Below are positions 52,618-60,483 of a stretch of 64,000 nucleotides of DNA, in pieces. Under the pieces are notes generated by a model. That model made no database searches. It saw only the letters and a program-made list of their open reading frames with translations, and had not been told where the DNA came from. Position 1 is the stretch's first letter. The number at the start of each line of letters is the position of its first letter. A program made the translations under genes and the position numbers. The stretch is taken from positions 558,001-622,000 of the forward strand of contig CAWFMD010000006.1 in the NCBI GenBank assembly GCA_963816975.1, given 5' to 3'. The DNA is from DASRIA01 sp963816975. GTDB lineage: Bacteria > Actinomycetota > Thermoleophilia > Solirubrobacterales > JBBDJG01.

Positions 52618-52732
52618 CGATCAGCGCCATGGCGACCCGATCGGGATCGATCGAGTAGCTGTTGCACTTCACTGCACGCTTTACAAGGGTTTGGTTCATG
52701 TCAAGCCGATCTCTCAGGGATGTGCTCGCCAT
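52520..52732 (-). CDS. possible 70-aa FlgM-like small protein, antisense to thiL end
   Basis: ATG at 52732 opens a 70-codon frame whose N-terminal half lies in the thiL-M28 gap and whose 3' half is antisense to thiL. MNQTLVKRAVKCNSYSID and the following PDRVAMALIVRLVQETL are reminiscent of the anti-sigma-28 (FlgM) C-terminal helices, which combine a YxxDPxxVAxAIl pattern with a preceding short helix. Codon use and ribosome binding site (AAGGG) are only moderate. Flagellar genes are absent from the window. The identification is suggestive, not firm. Confidence 0.4.
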   Translation of the reverse strand: MASTSLRDRLDMNQTLVKRAVKCNSYSIDPDRVAMALIVRLVQETLAPHPPARSGTNPAGGAARRLRRAA

Positions 52733-52802
52733 CCGATCGCCCTTCTTATCGACTCTGGCTGCCCAGCGCAGGATACGACTGGCGTCCACGTGTGCCCACG
52801 CT

Positions 52803-54569
52803 TCAGCGGCGCAGCGCCGAGCCGGTGCCACCCAATGAGCCGGGCCCGGCATAGGTCACCGGGCCGCGCACCGTGATCGCCGGCGCTGCCCGCTGCCCGC
52901 CGCCGACCGCGAGCAGCGCGCTCGACGTGAGGCTGCCGGCCACCAGCGAGCCGAGGATCGCGCTCCCGACGGATCCCGTGGCCGTCGACAAAACCATCAG
53001 CACGTAGCTCTGTACGGACAGCCCGAGGTCGAAGCTCGCGCCGTAGTACAGCATCGCCAGCACGGGCAGCGCGAGCGCGCCGGCGATCAGCGCGGCGACC
53101 AGCACGGACCGCCGCGGGGTCTCCGAGAGCGCGGCGAGCAGGCACAGGTGAGCGGCCGGCACGAGCAGCAGCGCCGCAAACGGATTGATCGCGCAGATCA
53201 CGAGCACCTCGACCGAGAGCAGCAGCGCGAGCCCCACGGCGGCGCCTTCACGCGGCAGCCGGCGCGGCCGCACGTCGCCGAGGGCCAGGCGGCGCAGGAC
53301 GATCCAGGAGAGCGCGAACACCACTCCCAGTGCAAGCAGCGGGCCGATTGCCTCACCCAGCGACAGCCGCGTGGCGGGGGACACCGCCTCCGCGACGTTC
53401 TCGGGTAGCCAGCCGATCAGCTCGAACGACATCGCGCCCAACACGGTCACGCCGAAGGGGAGCGCGGTCGCGAGCGACCATCGCACCCAGGGGCCCACTG
53501 GAGCGCCGCGCCGGCCGGCACGCGCGACTCCGTCGACCGCGGTGATCACGGCGGGCAGGATCAGGCCGACGGCGAACAGCGCCAGGGACCAGCCGGGGAT
53601 CACGTTGCGCCCCGCGGTCAGGTAGCGTGACGGCGGCTTGCCCCTGTACCCCGGTGAGTCGAACGCGAGCACGCTCGCGAACGCGGCGCGGCCGAAGCGT
53701 GCCAGGCGGCTCTCGGAGATGCCGGCGATCGTGTCGGGGCCCTGACCGCGGGGCAGCTCCGCGCGCGCCGTGAGGGTGACCGCGTCGATCCCCTCGCGCA
53801 CCAGCGGGCCCTGCTCACGCAAGGTCAGCGGCCAGGCCAGATGCACGAGCTGGCCGAGCCATGATTCCGATCCCCCGCCGCCGCCGGTCTCGCGCACCAA
53901 GGCTGCGTCGACCGTCCGCGTCGCGCCCAGCGACGCGCGGCTCGAACCCGTCGACCACGGCACGATGTAGGGCTGCTGCGCATCGACCGCGCCCGGATCG
54001 TCGATCACCAGCGCGGCCTCGACCTTCTGGCGATCCACGTATCGCTGTGCGAAGCGCTGTGCGCCCGTCATGCCCTCGGTCGCGCCGTCGGCCGAGACGA
54101 ACACGATCGTCCGCCGCCGGTCGAGCGCGTCCATCGCGTCCGCGAGCTCGAGCAACAGGGCCGTCCCCGCCGCGGACGCCGCGCCCGGCCGGCCGGCGGA
54201 GTCGCGGTGCGCGAGGATCACCACCTGGCGATCGGAGCGGCCACGCAGCTTTCCGATCACGTTGGACAGCTCCACGTCCTTGCCATCCACGTCTTTGAAG
54301 AAGCGCTGGCGCGAGGTCTCCATGCCGAGCGCGCGGAACCGCCGTTCCACGAGGCCGCCGAGCGCGGCGTCGCCGGGACTTCCCGCGCGGCGGTCGGGGT
54401 AGGCGGCCACGATGCGCCCCGCCTGCAGATAGGTGTCCGTGCCGCTGACGGCGTCCGGGGCGAGATCGGACGTGTGCGGCCGCGGACGCGACTCGAGCGA
54501 GAACATCACCACCACGAGCGCGAGCAGGGCCAGCACGAACGACGCCCTGTAGATGCGCGGATCGACCAA
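52803..54569 (-). CDS. M28-peptidase-like membrane protein, catalytic residues degraded
   Basis: 588 residues. After a signal anchor (about 8-24) comes an M28 (aminopeptidase Y/S-like) domain to about residue 290, then seven or eight membrane helices. The fold is recognisable from VVILAHRDSAGRPGAASAAGT and LVERRFRALGM, but of the zinc ligands only His121 is convincingly present; the NDD triplet is GAA, and the catalytic EE of DGEE reads AT (SADGATEGMTG). It is likely a non-peptidase, for example a binding module. TTG start at 54569. Confidence 0.75.
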   Translation of the reverse strand: MVDPRIYRASFVLALLALVVVMFSLESRPRPHTSDLAPDAVSGTDTYLQAGRIVAAYPDRRAGSPGDAALGGLVERRFRALGMETSRQRFFKDVDGKDVELSNVIGKLRGRSDRQVVILAHRDSAGRPGAASAAGTALLLELADAMDALDRRRTIVFVSADGATEGMTGAQRFAQRYVDRQKVEAALVIDDPGAVDAQQPYIVPWSTGSSRASLGATRTVDAALVRETGGGGGSESWLGQLVHLAWPLTLREQGPLVREGIDAVTLTARAELPRGQGPDTIAGISESRLARFGRAAFASVLAFDSPGYRGKPPSRYLTAGRNVIPGWSLALFAVGLILPAVITAVDGVARAGRRGAPVGPWVRWSLATALPFGVTVLGAMSFELIGWLPENVAEAVSPATRLSLGEAIGPLLALGVVFALSWIVLRRLALGDVRPRRLPREGAAVGLALLLSVEVLVICAINPFAALLLVPAAHLCLLAALSETPRRSVLVAALIAGALALPVLAMLYYGASFDLGLSVQSYVLMVLSTATGSVGSAILGSLVAGSLTSSALLAVGGGQRAAPAITVRGPVTYAGPGSLGGTGSALRR

Positions 54570-54641
54570 GGTCGCACGGTGTATAGCAGCGGCCGAAGCG
54601 GGAGGGGCGCATGCCCGCTCCGCCTAGAATCAGTGACAGGG

Positions 54642-55343
54642 ATGAGCGACACGACGGCCCGCATACTGTTGGTGGACGACGAGCAGCCGGTTCAGAAGCT
54701 GCTCACCTATCCCCTGGAAAAGGACGGATACGAGGTCGTGCCGGCGCGCGACGGCCAGGAGGCCCTGAATGCGTTCGACCGCGGATCGTTCGACCTGGTC
54801 GTGCTGGACATCATGTTGCCCAAGGTCGACGGTCTCGAGGTGTGCCGGCAGCTGCGGGCCAAGAGCTCGGTGCCGATCATCATGCTGACCGCCAAGGCCG
54901 AGGAGATCGACAAGGTGCTGGGCCTCGAGCTGGGCGCCGACGACTACATCACCAAGCCCTTCTCGATGCGCGAGTTCCGCAGCCGCGTGCGCGCGGCCCT
55001 GCGCCGGGCGGACATGGGCGCCGGGCCTGACGGCGAGGACGCGCCGCTGGAGCGGGGCGATCTGCGGATCGAGTTCGCCAAGCGCACCGTCGCACTGCGC
55101 GGCGAGCCGGTGCAACTGACATATGTGGAGTTCGAGATCCTCGCCGTACTCGCCGCCCACCCAGGGCGCGTGTACACGCGAGACATGCTGCTCGACCGCA
55201 TCTGGGGCGACTCCGCGTTCCGCGACCAGCGCACGATCGATGTCCACATCAGGCACCTGCGCGAGAAGCTCGAACAGGATCCAAAGGTCCCGGAGTACCT
55301 GCTGACGGTCCGCGGGGTCGGGTACCGCTTCAAGGACGACTAG
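54642..55343 (+). CDS. OmpR-family response regulator
   Basis: 233 residues. Receiver domain: acidic pair near residues 11-12, phospho-acceptor Asp56 in VVLDIMLP, Thr in MLTAKAEE, Lys in TKPFSMREF. C-terminal winged helix (about 135-230): RTVALRGEPVQLTYVEFEIL, DVHIRHLREKLE, VRGVGYRF. It binds direct repeats upstream of target genes after phosphorylation by the adjacent kinase. ATG 54642 preceded by GACAGGG. Confidence 0.95.
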   Translation: MSDTTARILLVDDEQPVQKLLTYPLEKDGYEVVPARDGQEALNAFDRGSFDLVVLDIMLPKVDGLEVCRQLRAKSSVPIIMLTAKAEEIDKVLGLELGADDYITKPFSMREFRSRVRAALRRADMGAGPDGEDAPLERGDLRIEFAKRTVALRGEPVQLTYVEFEILAVLAAHPGRVYTRDMLLDRIWGDSAFRDQRTIDVHIRHLREKLEQDPKVPEYLLTVRGVGYRFKDD

Positions 55344-55347
55344 GCCG

Positions 55348-56856
55348 ATGTGGCACCGCATCTGGCACAGCTCGATCAAGAACCGGTTGACGTTCCTGTT
55401 CTTCTCGATCACCGCGGGCGCGATCCTCGTCTTCTACTTCTACGTCGTGCCGCAGCTCGAGTCGACGCTGACGCAGCAGAAGACCGACGCGCTCGAACGT
55501 GACGCGTCGACCTACTCGCGCTCCCTGCAGGATGCGATCGCGCGCGAAGTGACCGCCGCGGAGCTGGACCGGATCACCCGGGCAATCGGCGAAGAGACGG
55601 GCACCCGCGTGACCCTGCTCGGCATACCCCGCGATGAGCCCGGGATCGCGGACGCGGTGACCGCCGAGGAGTCGCCGCCGTACGTGATCTCCGACTCCCG
55701 CAGGGCGCGCTCCGGCGTCGAGCCCTCGAGCTCGACCGTGCTGGAGGCAGCGCGCTCCGGCCGGGCGCAGACCACCACACGCGCCGAGGGCGGGGGCAAG
55801 CTTGCACAGGTGGCGAGACCGCTCCTATACCAGGGCCGGCCGTCCTGGGTGGTCGTCTTCTCCGCGCCGCTCGACGAGGTCGACGACAACGTCGGGTCGA
55901 TCCAGCGCCAGATCCTGATCGCCGGCCTGCTCGCGCTGCTGCTTGCCACCACGACCGGGTACTTCGCGGCAAGCGTGCTCGCGCGCCGGGTCAAGCGCCT
56001 CGAGCGCGGCGCCCGGGAGGTCGCGGGCGGCAACTTCTCCGAGCCCATCCCGATCGACTCCGATGACGAGCTGGGCCAGCTCGCGCGGGCCTTCAACGAG
56101 ATGCAGCACCGGCTGGCACGGCTCGACGATGCGCGCAAGGCGTTCATCGCCAACGCATCGCATGAGCTGCGCACACCGATCTTCTCGCTCGGCGGGTTCG
56201 TCGAGCTGCTGCAGGACGAGGACCTCGACGAGGAGACCCGCGCCGAGTTCCTGGCCACGATGCGCGAGCAGGTGGACCGCCTGCAGAAGCTGACGACGGA
56301 CCTGCTCGATCTGTCGCGACTTGACGCCGGCTCGATCGACCTGGAGCTGGAGCCGGTTCCGCTCCGGACGCTGGCGAACCAGGTCGCGGGCGAGTTCGCC
56401 GCGGCGGCCGCGCGCAAGGGCTCCGAGATCGAGGTCGCCGACCGCGAGTCGCAGCTCGACATCGAGGCGGTATGCGACCCCGCGCGCGTGGCGCAGATCG
56501 TCCGCGTGCTGATCGACAACGCGCTCGTCCACACGCCGGACGGCACCCGCATCACGATTGCCGCGCGGCCGGGCGACGAGGGCGCTGGCGCCGGCACCGC
56601 CGAGTTGCTCGTCACGGACGACGGCCCCGGCATTCGGCGCCGCGACCTCGCGGCGGTCTTCGAGCGCTTCCACACGAGCGACTCGGCGTCCGGGTCGGGT
56701 CTGGGGCTCGCGATCGCGCGCGAGCTGGCGCAGCGTATGCAGGGCGGGCTGGAGGTCGCGTCCCGGCCCGGCAGCACGACCTTCACGCTGAGGCTTCCCC
56801 TCGCGCGTGAGCGACTGCAGCCGCGGCAGCCGGAACCGGCCGGAGTCGGCGCATGA
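55348..56856 (+). CDS. sensor histidine kinase with HAMP domain
   Basis: 502 residues. First membrane helix about 14-34, an extracytoplasmic sensor (35-185), second helix about 190-210, HAMP (RRVKRLERGAREVAGGNF to RLARLDDARK), H-box NASHELRTPIF with phospho-acceptor His272, N-box DNALVHTPDG, G1 DDGPGI, F-box FERFHTSDSASG and G2 GSGLGLAIA. It phosphorylates the adjacent regulator in response to an envelope signal. Start four bases after the regulator's stop; the stop overlaps htrA (ATGA). Confidence 0.95.
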   Translation: MWHRIWHSSIKNRLTFLFFSITAGAILVFYFYVVPQLESTLTQQKTDALERDASTYSRSLQDAIAREVTAAELDRITRAIGEETGTRVTLLGIPRDEPGIADAVTAEESPPYVISDSRRARSGVEPSSSTVLEAARSGRAQTTTRAEGGGKLAQVARPLLYQGRPSWVVVFSAPLDEVDDNVGSIQRQILIAGLLALLLATTTGYFAASVLARRVKRLERGAREVAGGNFSEPIPIDSDDELGQLARAFNEMQHRLARLDDARKAFIANASHELRTPIFSLGGFVELLQDEDLDEETRAEFLATMREQVDRLQKLTTDLLDLSRLDAGSIDLELEPVPLRTLANQVAGEFAAAAARKGSEIEVADRESQLDIEAVCDPARVAQIVRVLIDNALVHTPDGTRITIAARPGDEGAGAGTAELLVTDDGPGIRRRDLAAVFERFHTSDSASGSGLGLAIARELAQRMQGGLEVASRPGSTTFTLRLPLARERLQPRQPEPAGVGA

Positions 56857-58031
56857 GGCGTCACCTGCTCCTGCTGCTGCTCGTGACGCTGGCGCCGGCC
56901 ACCGCGCTGATCGTGGGCTGCGGCGGCGGCGAGGGCCAGGACACGGGCACCTCGACCGTGGAGCGCACCCGCGTACAGGTGGTCGAGGGCCTGGGCGGAA
57001 AGAACGGCTTCGACCCGGCGACCATCTACGAGCGCCTGTCGCCGGGCGTGGTCACGATCACGTCTCTCTTCTCGAAGTCAGAGAGCCTCGCGGACGTCCT
57101 CGAAGGGGGCGGTGCCGGACAGGGCAGCGGGTTCGTGCTCGACGGCGAGGGCTACATCGCCACCAACGCGCACGTGATCACGAACGGGACCGGGAGCAAG
57201 CTGACCAAGGCGCGCGAGGTCTTCGTGCAGTTCGCCGACGGCAACCAGGTCGGCGCACAGGTGGTCGGCTACGACCCCAACGCCGACGTGGGCGTCGTCA
57301 AGGTCGATCCCCAGGGCCTCGAGCTGGTGCCCCTCGCACTCGGGCGCACGAGCGACGTACGTGTCGGCGAGCCGGTGGCGGCGATCGGCAGCCCGTTCGG
57401 CGAGCAGGGCTCGCTGTCGATCGGGGTGGTGTCCGCCAAGAACCGCACGATCGAGGCGCTCACGGCCTTCTCGATCTCGGATGCGATCCAAACCGATGCG
57501 GCGGTCAACCGGGGTAACTCGGGCGGCCCGTTGCTCGACGCCCGGGGACGCGTAATCGGCATCAACTCGCAGATCCGCTCCGCCGGAGGGGGCAGCGTGG
57601 GCGTCGGGTTCGCCATATCCGTGGACAACGTGCGCCGATCCATCGCCCAGATCCGCAGGGGCGGCGAGGCGAGCTACGCGTACATCGGGATCAGCTCCCA
57701 GAATCTCTATCCGCAGCTCGCGGAGCGCTTGGACGTGCCGGTCCGCGACGGCGCGCTGATCGCCGATGTGGTCGAGAACGGGCCCGCGGACAAGGCCGGC
57801 ATCAAGGGTGGCGGCAAGGAGATCCGCTTCCAGGCCTCGCTGGTCAAGCTCGGCGGGGACGTGATCACGAAGGTGAACGGCCGCCGGGTGACACGTGAGA
57901 ATGACTTCAGTGAGCAGATCACCCGCTACGAACCCGGGGACACGATCTCGTTGGAGCTCTACCGGGGCGACCAGCGGCGCACGACCCGCGTGACGCTCGG
58001 TGAGCGCCCCGACCAAGCGCCCAGCCGCTAG
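56853..58031 (+). CDS. HtrA/DegP-family serine protease with PDZ domain (lipoprotein)
   Basis: 392 residues. N-terminal signal with lipobox LIVGCGGG (Cys about 23) indicates membrane anchoring. Trypsin-like protease: His107 in TNAHVI, Asp145 in NADVGVVKV, Ser223 in RGNSGGPL, all present. PDZ domain from about 275 to 380 (AYIGISSQNLYPQ, DVVENGPADKAGI, VNGRRVT). It degrades misfolded exported proteins; the operon regulator-kinase-HtrA resembles mycobacterial MprAB-PepD envelope stress control. ATG overlaps the kinase stop. Confidence 0.95.
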   Translation: MRRHLLLLLLVTLAPATALIVGCGGGEGQDTGTSTVERTRVQVVEGLGGKNGFDPATIYERLSPGVVTITSLFSKSESLADVLEGGGAGQGSGFVLDGEGYIATNAHVITNGTGSKLTKAREVFVQFADGNQVGAQVVGYDPNADVGVVKVDPQGLELVPLALGRTSDVRVGEPVAAIGSPFGEQGSLSIGVVSAKNRTIEALTAFSISDAIQTDAAVNRGNSGGPLLDARGRVIGINSQIRSAGGGSVGVGFAISVDNVRRSIAQIRRGGEASYAYIGISSQNLYPQLAERLDVPVRDGALIADVVENGPADKAGIKGGGKEIRFQASLVKLGGDVITKVNGRRVTRENDFSEQITRYEPGDTISLELYRGDQRRTTRVTLGERPDQAPSR

Positions 58032-59061
58032 ATGGTCGGCCATCGATAGGGATCTGCTCGTCGAGCTCGCGCGCGGGCTGCGTGCGCACGTGCAGCCGAT
58101 GCTCGGCTCGCACGCCCACCGCGCGCACGTGCAGGCCGGCGCCGGCGGCGACGTCACTTTCGCGATCGACGAGCAGGCGGAGGCGTGGGTCGAGCGATTT
58201 CTCGCCGAGCGTGCGCCGGGGGTGGCGTACTACTCGGAGGACCGGGGCCTGGTCCTGCCCGGCGCCGAGCCCTCGGAGCACCCGGGATTTCCGGCTAAGG
58301 AAATCCGCGCCGAGCCCTCGGAGCACCCGGGATTTCCGGCTAAGGAAATCCCGGTCCTATTGATCGATCCGATCGACGGCACCCGGCCGGCGATGGCGGG
58401 CCTCGAAGGCTGCTGCGTCTCCGTGGCCGCGGCGCCGATGGGCGACGGCAATCCCACGATGGGCGACGTGACGGCCGCCTGCGTGGCCGAAATCAAGACC
58501 GACGGCATGTTCGTGGCGACCCGCGCACATGGCCTGGAGATCCATGCGGCCGGCGGCCGCCGGCCGGCGGCGGCGCTGAGCACGAACACCGACATCACGA
58601 AGATGTTCTGGACCCTTGGCTTCCGCGGCCGCCCCGCCGTGCCGCTGGTGGAGGTGCTGGGCTTTCTGATCGACGCCTCCTCGGTGGGCGGCGGAGTGTT
58701 CGACCTCGGCTCGGCCACGTTCGACATGACCCGGATCCTCACCGGTCAGCTCGACGGCTACGTCGACGTCGGCTCCCGCATGATCGAGGAGGTGCCGGCC
58801 CTGCAGGCCGAGTTCGAGGATCTCGGCGGCGGAGCCGTCCTCAACAACTCGCCGTACGACCTCGCCGCGGCGGTGCTCTGCCTCGAGCAGGGTGGAGCGA
58901 CGGTCACGGACGCCTTCGGCGAATCGCTCGACCGCCGGCCGCTGCTGGGCTCCGGCGCCGCGTTCCAGATGTCCTGCGTCGCTGCGGCGAACGCCGACCT
59001 GCACGCGCAGATGCTGGCCGAGCTGGAGCGGGGATTTCTCCGGTTGCGGGCTGCCAGCTGA
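58000..59061 (+). CDS. inositol monophosphatase-family protein with in-frame duplicated insert
   Basis: 353 residues. Family motifs: E-D of YYSEDRG, DPIDGTRPAM (metal-binding DPIDGT) and SPYDLAAAVLCLEQGG (Asp ligand). Substrate is an inositol or sugar phosphate, or PAP; not decided. Between YSEDRGLVLPG and PVLLIDPIDG two identical copies of a 15-residue stretch (AEPSEHPGFPAKEIR, second copy with Pro) are inserted; relatives need only a short loop. It lies just upstream of TreT and OtsA. GTG at 58000 overlaps htrA by 32 bases. Confidence 0.85.
   Translation: MSAPTKRPAARWSAIDRDLLVELARGLRAHVQPMLGSHAHRAHVQAGAGGDVTFAIDEQAEAWVERFLAERAPGVAYYSEDRGLVLPGAEPSEHPGFPAKEIRAEPSEHPGFPAKEIPVLLIDPIDGTRPAMAGLEGCCVSVAAAPMGDGNPTMGDVTAACVAEIKTDGMFVATRAHGLEIHAAGGRRPAAALSTNTDITKMFWTLGFRGRPAVPLVEVLGFLIDASSVGGGVFDLGSATFDMTRILTGQLDGYVDVGSRMIEEVPALQAEFEDLGGGAVLNNSPYDLAAAVLCLEQGGATVTDAFGESLDRRPLLGSGAAFQMSCVAAANADLHAQMLAELERGFLRLRAAS
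58262..58351 (+). repeat. exact 45-bp tandem duplication containing an inverted repeat
   Basis: Copies at 58262-58306 and 58307-58351 are identical. Each contains GGATTTCC-GGCTAA-GGAAATCC, an 8-bp inverted repeat with a 6-base loop. The repeat is in frame (15 codons), so the gene is not broken. It is the only near-perfect DNA duplication of this kind noticed in the window. Confidence 0.95.
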
Positions 59062-59194
59062 GTTGCGAGAGTCGCAGAGCGGGTATCTCCATCCGAATAA
59101 CCAGCATCGATGCTGTGATAATCCTGCCGGCGGAGCGCCTCATCACGGCCCTCGTACCTCCCCGTCCCCCCTTCCTACAAAGCGAGAGAGACCC

Positions 59195-60424
59195 TTGCTT
59201 CAACCGGTCAGCGTTGGCCACAAGGCCCTAGGCGACTACAGGCACCTGATCGGACGTGCCCTGGTCGAGGAGATCCAGCAGCTCGCCGAGCCCCTGAAGG
59301 GCAAGCGCGTACTGCACCTGAGCGCCACCGCGATGGGCGGCGGCGTGTCCGAGATCCTCTACGCGCTCGTGCCGCTGATGCGCGATGCGGGGATGGAGAC
59401 GGACTGGCACATCATCCTCGGCCGCGAAGAGTTCTTCAACGTCACGAAGCTCATGCACAACGCGCTCCAGGGCAACCCGCACGGGCTGACCAAGGAAGAC
59501 TGGGAGATCTTCCATCGCTACAACAAGCTGAACGCCAGCGAGATGGAGGATGACTACGACTACATCATCGTCCACGATCCCCAGCCGGCGGCGTTGCGTG
59601 GCTACAACAACGGCAGTTCGGGGCGCTGGATCTGGCGCTGCCACATCGACCTCTCGGCTCCGAACATGGATGTCATGGAGCAGATGGTGCCGATGGTGGA
59701 GCCCTACGACTGCAAGGTCTTCCACCTGCAGGACTACGTGCCCGCCGGGGTCGACGGCAAGGTCGAGATCCTGCCGCCCGCGATCGACCCGCTGTCGCCG
59801 AAGAACATGGCGCTCTCGCCGGAGGATGCCGCCTTCGTGTGCGACCAGTTCGGCGTCGACGTGGACCGGCCTTTGCTCTGCCAGGTATCGCGGTTCGATC
59901 CCTGGAAGGACCCACTCGGCGTGATCGACTGCTACCGCCAGCTGAAGGACGACGTGGAGGGGCTGCAGCTCGCGCTGGTGGGCTCGATGGCCACGGACGA
60001 CCCGGAGGGTTGGGACTTCTTCCAGATGACCCACGAGCACGCCAAGGGCGACGAGGACATCAAGATCCTCAACAACCTCAACAACGTGGGCGCGATCGAG
60101 GTCAACGCCTTCCAGTCCCAGGCGGACGTCGTGATGCAGAAGTCGATCCGCGAGGGATTCGGCCTGACGGTGTCCGAGGCGCTGTGGAAGGCGCGGCCGA
60201 CCGTGGCCGGCAACGTCGGCGGCATTCCGCTCCAGATCCAGGACAGCCAGACCGGCTACCTGGTCAACTCACCGGAGGAGGCCGCGGCGGCGTGCATGCA
60301 GGTCTTCTCGGACCCCGAGCTGGGCAAGCGGCTGGGGCGGGCCGGCAAGGAATACGTCCGCACGCACTTCCTGATGCCGCGCCTGCTGCGCGACTGGCTG
60401 CGGATCTTCAACGATCTGGCCTGA
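59195..60424 (+). CDS. treT: trehalose synthase, glycosyltransferring (TreT-like, GT4)
   Basis: 409 residues. LQPVSVGHKALGDYRHLIG, HLSATAMGGGVSEILYALVPL (N-terminal glycine-rich loop), VHDPQPAALR, CQVSRFDPWKDPLG and the C-terminal QKSIREGFGLTVSEALWKARP, with the E(x7)E nucleotide-sugar motif of GT4. TreT makes trehalose from NDP-glucose and glucose in one step. TTG at 59195 is the start; ribosome binding site weak. The gene lies between the inositol-monophosphatase-like gene and otsA. Confidence 0.9.
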   Translation: MLQPVSVGHKALGDYRHLIGRALVEEIQQLAEPLKGKRVLHLSATAMGGGVSEILYALVPLMRDAGMETDWHIILGREEFFNVTKLMHNALQGNPHGLTKEDWEIFHRYNKLNASEMEDDYDYIIVHDPQPAALRGYNNGSSGRWIWRCHIDLSAPNMDVMEQMVPMVEPYDCKVFHLQDYVPAGVDGKVEILPPAIDPLSPKNMALSPEDAAFVCDQFGVDVDRPLLCQVSRFDPWKDPLGVIDCYRQLKDDVEGLQLALVGSMATDDPEGWDFFQMTHEHAKGDEDIKILNNLNNVGAIEVNAFQSQADVVMQKSIREGFGLTVSEALWKARPTVAGNVGGIPLQIQDSQTGYLVNSPEEAAAACMQVFSDPELGKRLGRAGKEYVRTHFLMPRLLRDWLRIFNDLA

Positions 60425-60483
60425 GCCCAGGCCATCGCCCGGTGCGGGCCGTGTACGGTGAGGCGTCTTGAGAAAGGCCCCTA

